DNA from: an uncultured Opitutia bacterium
Lineage (GTDB): Bacteria; Verrucomicrobiota; Verrucomicrobiia; Opitutales; Opitutaceae
Reading direction: 5' to 3'
NCBI GenBank assembly: GCA_937952235.1
Contig: CALFZM010000213.1
Span: forward strand, 1 to 5,433
DNA length: 5,433 nt
A program made the position numbers and the translations under genes. The notes beneath the pieces were generated by a model. The model had not been told where the DNA came from and did not search any database. It worked only from the letters and a program-made list of their open reading frames with translations. Positions 1 through 5,433 of the stretch are shown piece after piece (within the stretch, counting starts at the first letter, position 1; every line of letters starts with the position of its first letter).

Positions 1-45
1 ATCGATTTCGCCGCCTACCTGTCGCTGTTCTTCCCACGCCGCTAG
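1..45 (+). CDS. C-terminal end of an unidentified plus-strand gene, possibly host
   Basis: Reading from base 1, the plus strand is open for 14 codons (IDFAAYLSLFFPRR) and ends in TAG at 43-45. Twelve of the 14 codons end in G or C, as expected for a real gene in this high-GC DNA. It points towards the minus-strand phage block, so the two converge. The hydrophobic, aromatic end followed by two arginines would suit a protein ending in or near a membrane segment, but this is too little to name a family. The alternative is a minus-strand ORF starting at ATG 76-78 that runs off the left edge; it has poorer third-position GC and no good ribosome binding site. Assignment to the host is inferred from the strand switch. 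Confidence 0.4.
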   Translation: MDFAAYLSLFFPRR

Positions 46-140
46 CCCGCCCCGGTAGGCGCGCGAAAAAATTTTCATCCGAGTTGCAGAAATAAAAGCA
101 GCGATGCAGGAATATTCAACGCGCGGAGCTTGCTGGCGAA
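46..140. other. AT-rich gap between flanking gene and phage remnant
   Basis: No supported gene lies here. Bases 66-119 are clearly richer in A and T than the rest of the window, including a run of A followed by T at 66-75. The prophage-chromosome boundary would be expected in or near this stretch, but no attachment-site duplication can be recognised with only one end in view. A 7-base inverted repeat (gcctacc at 13-19, ggtaggc at 54-60) is too widely spaced to be a convincing terminator. A weak promoter-like pair (TTGAAT at 119-114, TTTTAT at 97-92, minus strand) is within chance. Confidence 0.4.
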
Positions 141-386
141 CTACAGCGCGCCTCGACGCTGCAGATCCGTGATTACAGGCCCGAGCTGGCGGGCGAAAGC
201 CTCCAAGCTGGCGCGATCGCCCGAAAAGAGTCCGGACTGCGGAAGGTTGATGTTCAACGTCGTCTGCCTCGGGGCTGCAAACGTCGGCGAAACCGCCTGC
301 ACTCCCGAGCTAGTCGCCGCACCACTGGCAACCGCGCCTGACGCTCCACCCCGACTCGACGTTGCTGTGGCGCTCTGATCAGGGCT
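141..386 (-). pseudogene. Tape-measure-like tail protein, C-terminal remnant
   Basis: This minus-strand frame is open for 81 codons and ends in TAG at 143-141, but it has no credible start: a TGA lies directly upstream at 389-387 and the only in-frame GTG lacks a spaced ribosome binding site. The product begins with a low-complexity Ser/Ala/Gly/Thr stretch (residues 1-40). It then has a short beta-like segment, TLNINLP (43-49), then SGLFSGDRASLEAFARQLGPV and an amphipathic helix ending in QRRGAL. A flexible linker, a beta strand of TLNIN type and a final charged helix is the usual ending of phage tape-measure proteins, which set tail length and are normally many hundreds of residues long. It shares its frame with the upstream minor head gene but is cut off from it by three stops. 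I infer that a deletion removed the rest of the gene. The family call rests on this ending alone; it could be the tail of another phage structural protein. Confidence 0.5.
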
Positions 387-420
387 TCAGCGGCATTTTC
401 TTCAAGCAGAGGACGATCAC
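379..420 (-). pseudogene. Truncated start of the next operon gene (13 codons)
   Basis: A GTG at 420-418 overlaps the TGA of the minor head gene by four bases (GTGA), the same junction seen at 1804 and 1271. The frame reads MIVLCLKKMPLKP and then hits TGA at 381-379. No strong ribosome binding site precedes it; only a weak GAG lies at 425-423. It may be the preserved 5' end of a head-completion or tail gene whose remainder was lost in the deletion proposed here, or a chance short frame. The repeated overlap pattern is the only evidence in its favour. Confidence 0.25.
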
Positions 421-1271
421 GGCTCTGCGTCACCCGAACCGACGCCCTTCCAGTATTTCGCGTAGGGGCTGTCATCCGCCGGGACCATCACCATCACGCA
501 CCCGCAGTTGATCGTCTCGCCGATCGGTGCGGAAGGGTCATGCGGCGCCATCATCTTGAGTGGCTGCCCACCTTCCGTAGTCAAATCGAATGGCTTGCCG
601 ATCTCACGAACCTGACCGTGGATCACCCGATGGTTGACCCGCGGCTCGGCGCGCCCCTTGGAACGCACCCACTTCTTGCGCATCACCCCTGGATAGGCAG
701 CCTCGACCTGCTCCATGCGCGTCTTGCTCGCGTGCGCATAGATTCGCGCGGTCTCGTTGTAGAGCACCGTTTGCGCGCGGCGCATCGTCATTGCCAGGCG
801 CTGCGCGATCTCGCGCCGTGCGGTGTTCCGGTCAAGCGCCCCGGTGACCACCAACCCCAAGCGCGTGTTGATCGAGTCGACCATCTCCACGGTCACACCC
901 TCGATCTTCGAAGTCATGAACTCCCGCATGGCCTGCAACAGGGGGGAGTCGATCATCGGTGGCGGCGCCAGGCGGACAACGTTCAGGCCCGTGTCGACGA
1001 GCCGAACCCCCTCCACGGTCATCTGCGTTCCGGTGACCGAGGCCACCACGCCGGCCTCCTTGCCGATCTCCTGGAGCACACGCCGAACCTCATCAAGGAC
1101 GGCGGCAAGCCGCCAGCGCTCGGACTCGGTAGGCTGCGCATCCAGGATCCCGAGCACGCGCCGCTCCGCCTCTTCGAGGATCCGCCGAATCTCCGCCGCA
1201 GTGTCCTGCACGATCCGGGAGCGGTCTCGAAGGGCGTCGCCGTAGACGCGATCGTCATCGGCAGCGCTCAC
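417..1271 (-). CDS. Minor head / head morphogenesis protein (Mu gpF, SPP1 gp7-like)
   Basis: This encodes 284 residues from GTG at 1271-1269, which overlaps the stop of the gp10-like gene by four bases. GGGGG at 1282-1278 lies six bases upstream of it. The longer upstream extension of the frame is antisense to no known product and overlaps the gp10-like gene, so it is rejected. The N-terminal half is rich in charged helix (residues 14-75). The diagnostic part is the C-terminal half: the helix RRAQTVLYNETARIYAHA (164-181), then W201, R211, H214 and H218, PHDPSAPIGE (243-252) and the terminal NCGC (255-258). This W...R..H...H...DP...NCxC pattern marks the Mu F / SPP1 gp7 minor head family. Members sit inside the capsid near the portal and act in head assembly and DNA ejection. 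Its place after the portal and a gp10-like gene fits this role. The protein appears complete, although the sequence just downstream is damaged. Confidence 0.88.
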   Translation of the reverse strand: MSAADDDRVYGDALRDRSRIVQDTAAEIRRILEEAERRVLGILDAQPTESERWRLAAVLDEVRRVLQEIGKEAGVVASVTGTQMTVEGVRLVDTGLNVVRLAPPPMIDSPLLQAMREFMTSKIEGVTVEMVDSINTRLGLVVTGALDRNTARREIAQRLAMTMRRAQTVLYNETARIYAHASKTRMEQVEAAYPGVMRKKWVRSKGRAEPRVNHRVIHGQVREIGKPFDLTTEGGQPLKMMAPHDPSAPIGETINCGCVMVMVPADDSPYAKYWKGVGSGDAEP

Positions 1272-1804
1272 GCGGCACCCCCGAACACCCGCTCCATGAT
1301 CCGGTCGATCAGTCCGCGCACCGAGCCCCGGACCGCGCCTTCGCTCGCGTCCATCGCATCGCCGAACATCCGCGCGCCCCTGGTTCCAGGGTGATTGACC
1401 TCGCGGCGGAACACCGTCCCGCCGGCCCCCTGAAACGCAAGCACCTTTGCGTTGCGCGCCCGGATCTTGTGGGGCTTGGTCCCGAACTCGACCCAGGGCG
1501 CGTACTGCTCGTTGCTGCCGATCACCACCGAAACGCCGATCCCTTGCCCCGGCAACGGCTGCACACCAAACTCGCCGATCTGCTGCACCCCGAGATTGCC
1601 CATCGGGACCACGCTCAAGCCGGCGGCGATCGAGTTCCGCAACGCCCCGGACTGCACGGGGGTCCGCTGAATCACCTGCTCCTGAAGGCGCGCCCCGGTG
1701 TCCCAGCCCCAACGCATCATCTCGTCCTGGACGATATCTGGCGCCTTCTCGATCGCCCTGCGCAGGCGGCGCAGACCATCGTCATCGAACTCGATGCGGA
1801 TCAC
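1268..1804 (-). CDS. HK97 gp10-like head-tail joining / tail completion protein
   Basis: This encodes 178 residues from GTG at 1804-1802, overlapping the portal stop as GTGA, with AGGGGG at 1814-1809 four bases upstream. Family signs in order are: RTPVQSGALRNSI (47-59), the conserved 'TPxxSGxLRxS' element; YAPWVEFGTKPHKI (101-114), the conserved 'YAxxVEFGT' strand; and FRREVNHPGTRG (132-143), followed by an Ala-rich amphipathic C-terminal helix. This matches the HK97 gp10 family, whose members act at the neck or tail terminator to link a filled head to the tail tube. Mu gpG-type virion morphogenesis proteins occupy an equivalent genomic slot. The length is slightly above the usual range for the family. 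Overlaps with both neighbours suggest coupled translation with portal and minor head protein. Its persistence without tail genes is odd and suggests that loss of the tail region is recent. Confidence 0.88.
   Translation of the reverse strand: MIRIEFDDDGLRRLRRAIEKAPDIVQDEMMRWGWDTGARLQEQVIQRTPVQSGALRNSIAAGLSVVPMGNLGVQQIGEFGVQPLPGQGIGVSVVIGSNEQYAPWVEFGTKPHKIRARNAKVLAFQGAGGTVFRREVNHPGTRGARMFGDAMDASEGAVRGSVRGLIDRIMERVFGGAA
1277..1282 (-). promoter_or_regulatory. Ribosome binding site of the minor head gene
   Basis: GGGGGT on the minus strand ends six bases before GTG 1271-1269. It favours this start over an out-of-frame ATG at about 1258 and over the long upstream extension of the frame. Confidence 0.55.
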
Positions 1805-3255
1805 GGCGCCCCCTTTTCGATGACGGCACCGCCGTTCTTCATTCTCTCAGCCTCGGCCGCGAGGTCCGGCTCCTTGAATGAATCCTCCTCGGCCCGCCTC
1901 TTCTTGCGCTCGCGCGCCGCGGCCAATTCTGCGTCCGGATCCAGCTCATACCCGAGCCGGCCCGCCACTGTCGCAAGCAGACCGACCGCCGCCGCCTCCC
2001 CCAGGAGGCCAGCTTCCATCGAAGTCACGCATGCTGCGGCAACTTGCGACAGCGCTGCGGCGTACTTTGTCGTGTCGCTCGGGATCATCTCCGGGAACAC
2101 CACTTGCACTTTGAGGCGCGGATCCGTCCAGTCCGGCTCGCGGCCTTCCTTTGCAAGGATGGACTGCCGAATGACGAAACGCCCGACCTCCTCGAGCATG
2201 TGGCGAATCTCGCGCTGGCGCATCGAGAACATCTTGTAAGTCGGTCCGCCCATCTCCGCGGCAGTCGCAAGGTTCACGTCACCGCCGCCGCCAAACCAAT
2301 GCTCCGGGATACTCGCCGCACCAAGCACATGGTTTCGGAACAGCCGCGCGCCGTTGCTCGTATCCGCAGCTTGCAGGTCTGGCGTCTCCGCCTTCCAGAC
2401 CTCGGACTCGTTGTGCACGCGCACGCTGCCCGGCGTCGGCGCCTTGATGCTTCGCGCCTTCTCCCTGATCTTCGTGTCGTCGGCGCCGGCCACGGTCACA
2501 TCCCACACGAACGCCCGCAAGAAGTTGTAGCGCTCCAACTCGCCGAACAGGAACTGGTCGTAGGCGTCCAGCCAATCAGCCGGAGCGCGCAAGTCCGAAC
2601 GCCCGCGTCGCGTGGTCGAGAGCGTATTCACCGCGAAGTAGAAGACATCTCCGTCGGTGAAGGCTTGGCGCAAGGCCTGCGTGCGCTGCGTGAAAAGAGC
2701 TTCCGGGCCATTCACCACCACCCGGTAGCGCAACTCCTTCTCCATCACGCCCTTGGTGACCACGAGCCCCACCGGCTGATCGGGGTTATCCGGATCGACC
2801 ACGACCTCCTTCAGGCGCGACGGATGGATGTAGCCGAGCTGTACCTGCCCGGAAACCTCATTCACGAAGACCGGCCAGATCTGCTCGCCGTAAAGGGACA
2901 GCTCCCGCACCTTGATCGGCAACTTCTTGTCCATCGCGTTGATCGGGTGCCGCCAGAAGCCGTCCAGTACCGACTGCAAAGCTTCGTCGTTTGCCGAAAG
3001 CCGCGCCCCCTCGCCGAGGATGTAGGCGATCGGCAACTCCACGATTCGGTTCGCGATCACATTCGCGTCCCACAGATAGACGGCCACGGTGCGCATGCGC
3101 TCCTGAGATAGCGTATCGAGGTCGCGCTCCCCATCCCCCGTCAGCCGGGTCCACAGTTCGTCATCCGGATCCACCGTCTGCCCGTTCCCCTCGGTCAAGC
3201 GCACCGGCTCTTCCGCCTCGGAAAAGAGCCGCTTCAGCCCTGAAAGAATCCCCAC
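1801..3255 (-). CDS. Phage portal protein
   Basis: This encodes 484 residues from GTG at 3255-3253, with GAGG at 3264-3261 five bases upstream. The open frame extends 40 codons further up, but that part overlaps the capsid gene and lacks phage-like sequence. Portals form the dodecameric ring at one capsid vertex through which DNA enters and leaves. Visible family signs are: NVIANRIVELPIAYILGEG (65-83), the N-terminal wing helix typical of portals; LSLYGEQIWPVF (119-130); YIHPSRLKEVVVDPDNPDQP (142-161); RGRSDLRAPADWLDAYDQF (217-235); and IPEHWFGGGGDVNLATAAEM (316-335), followed by YKMFSMRQREIRHMLEEV, the 'G...NLATA' plus long-helix element. A charged, Lys/Arg/Glu-rich C-terminal segment (about 446-475) follows. 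Length is in the normal portal range. It does not look like the DUF935-type Mu portal, so the head module is probably mosaic. It lies 19 bases after the capsid stop and overlaps the gp10-like gene. Confidence 0.9.
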   Translation of the reverse strand: MGILSGLKRLFSEAEEPVRLTEGNGQTVDPDDELWTRLTGDGERDLDTLSQERMRTVAVYLWDANVIANRIVELPIAYILGEGARLSANDEALQSVLDGFWRHPINAMDKKLPIKVRELSLYGEQIWPVFVNEVSGQVQLGYIHPSRLKEVVVDPDNPDQPVGLVVTKGVMEKELRYRVVVNGPEALFTQRTQALRQAFTDGDVFYFAVNTLSTTRRGRSDLRAPADWLDAYDQFLFGELERYNFLRAFVWDVTVAGADDTKIREKARSIKAPTPGSVRVHNESEVWKAETPDLQAADTSNGARLFRNHVLGAASIPEHWFGGGGDVNLATAAEMGGPTYKMFSMRQREIRHMLEEVGRFVIRQSILAKEGREPDWTDPRLKVQVVFPEMIPSDTTKYAAALSQVAAACVTSMEAGLLGEAAAVGLLATVAGRLGYELDPDAELAAARERKKRRAEEDSFKEPDLAAEAERMKNGGAVIEKGAP

Positions 3256-3260
3256 TTGAG

Positions 3261-3264
3261 CCTC
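3261..3264 (-). promoter_or_regulatory. Ribosome binding site of the portal gene
   Basis: GAGG on the minus strand lies five bases before GTG 3255-3253, inside the 19-base gap after the capsid stop. It fixes the portal start, because no ATG or other spaced start is available there. Confidence 0.6.
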
Positions 3265-3274
3265 GCTTTCCCGA

Positions 3275-4507
3275 TCAGGGCACGTTCTTGTAGAAAGCCC
3301 GCCAATCGGCCACGGCGCCGCCGTAGACGTGGCGGATCTTGTATGTCGCCTGGTCGTTGCTGAAGAGGCTTCCACCGGTCGGCAGATCGCTTACGATCAG
3401 TTCGGGATCTTCCCGCCCGCCGAAGAAGGCAAGCTCGATCGTCGGATGTGCCGTGGGATCACCCGCAAGGCACCAGTCATTCACATCCGTCCAGTACGGC
3501 GCCGGCACCACCTCCAGCCCACGGCTCTGGATGAAGGTCTTGTCCAGATTCAAATTGCGTTGCAGCGCGTTGAAGGCGGCTTCTTCGAGGTCGACCGGCA
3601 CCACGATGAACTTCGGCCTGATGTAGTGCCGCTTTCGAAGCACAGCGTCCTGGAAGCGGCTTTGCGCAAGGTATGAGCCGGAGAGACCCGCGAGCGACAG
3701 CGCGGCGCTGCCGAGGTTGCCCCGGTCGACATGGAAGAGGGGAAGTCCGTCGTAGACGACCGGGCCGTCCTTGAGGAAATCGAAAACGAACTCGAACAGC
3801 GTGTGTGCGGCGGCCCTCGCCATTTCGCGGGCGACTTCCCTGACCAGGCCCACATCGTCGTTGGCGATCGACTCCAGGGTGATCGTCTCGGTGCCACCGC
3901 GCTTGGTGACTGCAACGGAGTAGCTCTCATCGCCAGGCGAGGCCAGCTGGTTGTAGCTGCCGGCCTGCATAACCGTGGGCAGGTTTCCGAACCCGCCCAG
4001 TTTCACCCGGCGAATCGGGCGGAATTCGTCCACGGAGGTCACCTGCACCAGCTTCCGCCAGGCCCCCAGCAATGGCAGATCCGCGTAGTAGCGCAGCATC
4101 TGCCGCGAAACCGCGGCGCCGAGCACGTTCACGAAGCTGCTCGCCGAGATCGCTTCGGTCAGGCGAAACGACTCGCCAGTCATGAACTCAAGCATGTTCG
4201 ATTGGCTGCAGTTCTCGGCCTTGCCAGTGAGGCGACTGTCCCCGGTGATCATCACGTACGCTTCGCGCAGGGATCGGACGCTTCCCTCGCCCGAGAAGAC
4301 ACCTTCGAGCAGGCGCACGCCCTTGCAGTCATCCAGCCTGCACAACTCAGCAGGCTTCACGCCGCTCAAGTCTTCATACTCGTTTGCCAGGCCGCGCAGC
4401 ACCGCCACCGCGGCGCCCGGCGTGGTGGCGCGGCGTCCCAGCGCAGCAGCCCTCGCCTCGATCGCCCGCATGCGCTCGGCTTTCAGGTCGAATCGTTCTT
4501 TCAGCAT
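3275..4507 (-). CDS. Major capsid protein (Mu gpT / fusion-capsid type)
   Basis: This encodes 410 residues from ATG at 4507-4505. A GTG at 4513-4511 is in frame but leaves only one base after the GGAG at 4518-4515, whereas the ATG leaves seven. The product is the coat subunit of the head, expected to have the HK97 fold. Signs in order are: REAYVMITGDSRLTG (81-95), a segment found before the capsid domain in protease-capsid fusion proteins; SASSFVNVLGAAVSRQMLRYY (121-141); WRKLVQVTSVDEFRPIRRVKLGGFGNLP (150-177), matching the 'W..I..v.DFR....irLGg.G.Lp' core; KRGGTETITLESIANDDVG (202-220), matching 'kyGg...It.E.iiNDD.g'; DGLPLFHVDRGNLG (253-266), matching 'DG..LFh..HgNl'; and RPKFIVVPVDLEEAA (297-311). 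Residues 1-80 are helical and charged. There is no serine protease domain, although relatives often carry one in the same polypeptide. It lies between the putative scaffold and the portal. Confidence 0.88.
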   Translation of the reverse strand: MLKERFDLKAERMRAIEARAAALGRRATTPGAAVAVLRGLANEYEDLSGVKPAELCRLDDCKGVRLLEGVFSGEGSVRSLREAYVMITGDSRLTGKAENCSQSNMLEFMTGESFRLTEAISASSFVNVLGAAVSRQMLRYYADLPLLGAWRKLVQVTSVDEFRPIRRVKLGGFGNLPTVMQAGSYNQLASPGDESYSVAVTKRGGTETITLESIANDDVGLVREVAREMARAAAHTLFEFVFDFLKDGPVVYDGLPLFHVDRGNLGSAALSLAGLSGSYLAQSRFQDAVLRKRHYIRPKFIVVPVDLEEAAFNALQRNLNLDKTFIQSRGLEVVPAPYWTDVNDWCLAGDPTAHPTIELAFFGGREDPELIVSDLPTGGSLFSNDQATYKIRHVYGGAVADWRAFYKNVP

Positions 4508-4509
4508 TG

Positions 4510-5196
4510 TCACTCTCCAACCAGTTCGAAGCCGATCGCTTCGAGTTCCCGCGCGATTTCATCGCTGCGGCGCTTGACTTCAACCATGCAAGTGGAATCA
4601 GCCACCGAGAACAACGGCCGCAGCGTTTGTCCCTCGCCCGGCCGCGCCTGCGGCAGTGCAACGGCGAGGTCGAAACCATTCGTGTTGCCGGCACCGATCT
4701 TGATCATGAGTTCACGCATGGCAAGCAGCTCCCGCGCGGCCGCGATCAACGCAGGCGCCGCCTGGTTGTAGCTTTCGGCCGCCGCCGCGAAACGCGCATC
4801 GAGCTCCGCAGCCAGTTCCCGACGTGCCTCGAAGCGCGCCCGATTCAGCGCCCTCGCCTGCTCTTCTGCCATCTCCGCCAACCGGACCTCGATCGCCTCG
4901 GCATCCTCGATCTTCTGGCGCAACGCCTTCAGCTTCTCGTCCAGATCCTCGATGAACGGGTCCTTGCCCTCCAGGCGCGCCAGCGAGATCCGGGTGATGC
5001 GCTGTTTCTCCAGCGACTCGATATCCCGGCTCACGGAGTTGCAGTTCGCGCGCTCGCTACGCGCCGAGTGCTTCATCGCAGCGACGCGGCCCCGCAACTC
5101 TTTCAGCGCCTGGTTCATCGCCACGGCCACCTCACGTGGCGCCGCCTTGGGCACTGTCTTCTGCTGGCCGCCCATCACCTTCTCGATCAAACCCAT
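4510..5196 (-). CDS. Coiled-coil phage protein, candidate head scaffold
   Basis: This encodes 228 residues from ATG at 5196-5194, with GGAGG at 5208-5204 seven bases upstream. The frame continues upstream over the Mor-like gene, but that part is Ser/Arg/Pro-rich and has no family resemblance. I do not recognise the family. Residues 1-20 form a short basic leader (MGLIEKVMGGQQKTVPKAAP). Residues 21-165 are almost unbroken Ala/Glu/Arg/Leu-rich helix with coiled-coil character, broken near 76-82 (EGKDPFI). A Gly/Asn-rich turn (168-174) follows, then a segment with alternating hydrophobics (175-207), then a final helix DEIARELEAIGFELVGE. There is no signal peptide or membrane segment. Capsid scaffolds are typically helical, Glu/Arg-rich and encoded just before the major capsid gene, two bases away here, so scaffold is the best inference. 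A DNA-binding or assembly-accessory role is also possible. Confidence 0.7.
   Translation of the reverse strand: MGLIEKVMGGQQKTVPKAAPREVAVAMNQALKELRGRVAAMKHSARSERANCNSVSRDIESLEKQRITRISLARLEGKDPFIEDLDEKLKALRQKIEDAEAIEVRLAEMAEEQARALNRARFEARRELAAELDARFAAAAESYNQAAPALIAAARELLAMRELMIKIGAGNTNGFDLAVALPQARPGEGQTLRPLFSVADSTCMVEVKRRSDEIARELEAIGFELVGE
4515..4518 (-). promoter_or_regulatory. Ribosome binding site deciding the capsid start
   Basis: GGAG on the minus strand lies seven bases before ATG 4507-4505 but only one base before the in-frame GTG at 4513-4511. It therefore supports the ATG and a two-base gap after the upstream stop rather than a GTGA overlap. Confidence 0.55.
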
Positions 5197-5203
5197 CTCC
5201 GTA

Positions 5204-5208
5204 CCTCC
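5204..5208 (-). promoter_or_regulatory. Ribosome binding site of the coiled-coil gene
   Basis: GGAGG on the minus strand, seven bases before ATG 5196-5194, is the strongest Shine-Dalgarno match in the window. It rejects the longer frame running up to about 5379. It lies in the 22-base gap after the Mor-like stop. Confidence 0.65.
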
Positions 5209-5218
5209 GCTTCCCTGG

Positions 5219-5433
5219 TCATTTCCCGCGAAACTGCGCGCGGCGCTCTCGTTGTTTCTGGATGATCTGCCGCACCCGCATCTCGCTGAGGTCGAACTCC
5301 TTGGACAGGGCGCGGTAGTTCGTCCCGGTGAAGGCGTTCCAGATCTTTTGATCGCGTGACTTGCGCTTTGCCGAAGCACCGCGCATCACATACAGGTAAT
5401 CTCCACCGATCATCTTTCGGCATTCGCTGGCAC
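5219..5433 (-). CDS. Mor-family transcription activator, C-terminal part (cut by window edge)
   Basis: The last 70 residues are present; the frame stays open to the right edge, so the ATGs at 5413 and further down are internal rather than starts. The visible part begins ASECRKMIGGDYLYVMRG, matching the 'iGG..iYip+g' strand that in Mu Mor joins the dimerisation domain to the DNA-binding domain. It is followed by a basic stretch (AKRKSRDQKIWNAF) and a helix-turn-helix, TGTNYRALSKEFDLSEMRVRQIIQ, with a basic tail. Mor and its relative C are dimeric activators of phage middle and late promoters in Mu-like phages. The stop TGA (5221-5219) is only 22 bases before the coiled-coil gene, so the regulator appears to be cotranscribed with head genes. 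Its own target promoter is not visible in the window. The family call is firm; its exact target is unknown. Confidence 0.85.
   Translation of the reverse strand, partial: ASECRKMIGGDYLYVMRGASAKRKSRDQKIWNAFTGTNYRALSKEFDLSEMRVRQIIQKQRERRAQFRGK

Noticed and set aside
13..60. Inverted repeat gcctacc / ggtaggc as a terminator
   Set aside because: Seven-base arms with a 34-base loop overlapping coding sequence, and no T-tract placed directly after the second arm.
61..76. Resemblance of the GCGCGAAAAAA stretch to the end of a Mu transposase binding site
   Set aside because: Only a few bases match, no repeated copies are present, and the second end is not in view.
1..78. Minus-strand ORF from ATG 78-76 running off the left edge (MKIFSRAYRGGLAAWEEQRQ...)
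   Set aside because: There is no good ribosome binding site and third-position GC is weaker than in the opposing plus-strand frame. It remains the main alternative to the plus-strand gene end.
90..119. Minus-strand promoter-like pair (TTGAAT, then TTTTAT after 16 bases)
   Set aside because: The match is weak, lies in AT-rich DNA where such pairs arise by chance, and would serve only the unsupported ORF at the left edge.
540..1394. Plus-strand open frame of 284 codons antisense to the minor head gene
   Set aside because: It lies opposite a gene with clear family motifs, is rich in His, Arg, Pro and Leu as expected of a high-GC shadow, and shows no domain.
2044..3111. Plus-strand open frame of 355 codons antisense to the portal gene
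   Set aside because: Its composition is that of a complementary-strand shadow (His/Arg/Leu-rich) and the portal on the other strand is well supported.
3731..4771. Plus-strand open frame of 346 codons antisense to the capsid and coiled-coil genes
   Set aside because: It spans two convincing minus-strand genes across their junction, has no family resemblance and is explained by GC-rich codon structure.

Overview
The window is a high-GC stretch of bacterial chromosome, probably proteobacterial (inferred from composition and from the Mor-type regulator, not proven). Almost all of it is one minus-strand block of phage head genes, read from the right edge towards the left. The phage is a mosaic: the regulator is of the Mu Mor type and the capsid is of the Mu gpT / fusion-capsid type. 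The portal does not look like the Mu portal, and the gene order is not that of Mu.

In transcription order the block holds: the C-terminal part of a Mor-family transcription activator (cut by the right edge); a 228-residue coiled-coil protein, best guessed to be a scaffold; a 410-residue major capsid protein; a 484-residue portal protein; a 178-residue HK97 gp10-like protein; and a 284-residue Mu gpF / SPP1 gp7-like minor head protein. The genes are tightly packed, with a 22-base gap, a 2-base gap, a 19-base gap and two 4-base GTGA overlaps, so they probably form one operon with coupled translation. Together they would build the procapsid: coat, portal ring, internal scaffold and head-tail joining parts. 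No terminase, maturation protease or intact tail gene is visible.

Immediately after the minor head gene the block breaks down. A GTGA overlap would start a further gene, but it stops after 13 codons. What follows is 81 codons with the look of a tape-measure C-terminus, in frame with the minor head gene but separated from it by three stop codons. This is most simply read as a deletion that removed the tail region and left the end of the tape-measure gene. The last ~140 bases hold an AT-rich gap and, at the left edge, what looks like the last 14 codons of a plus-strand gene facing the phage block, probably host DNA. The window therefore probably shows the end of a defective, tail-deleted prophage next to its chromosomal flank.
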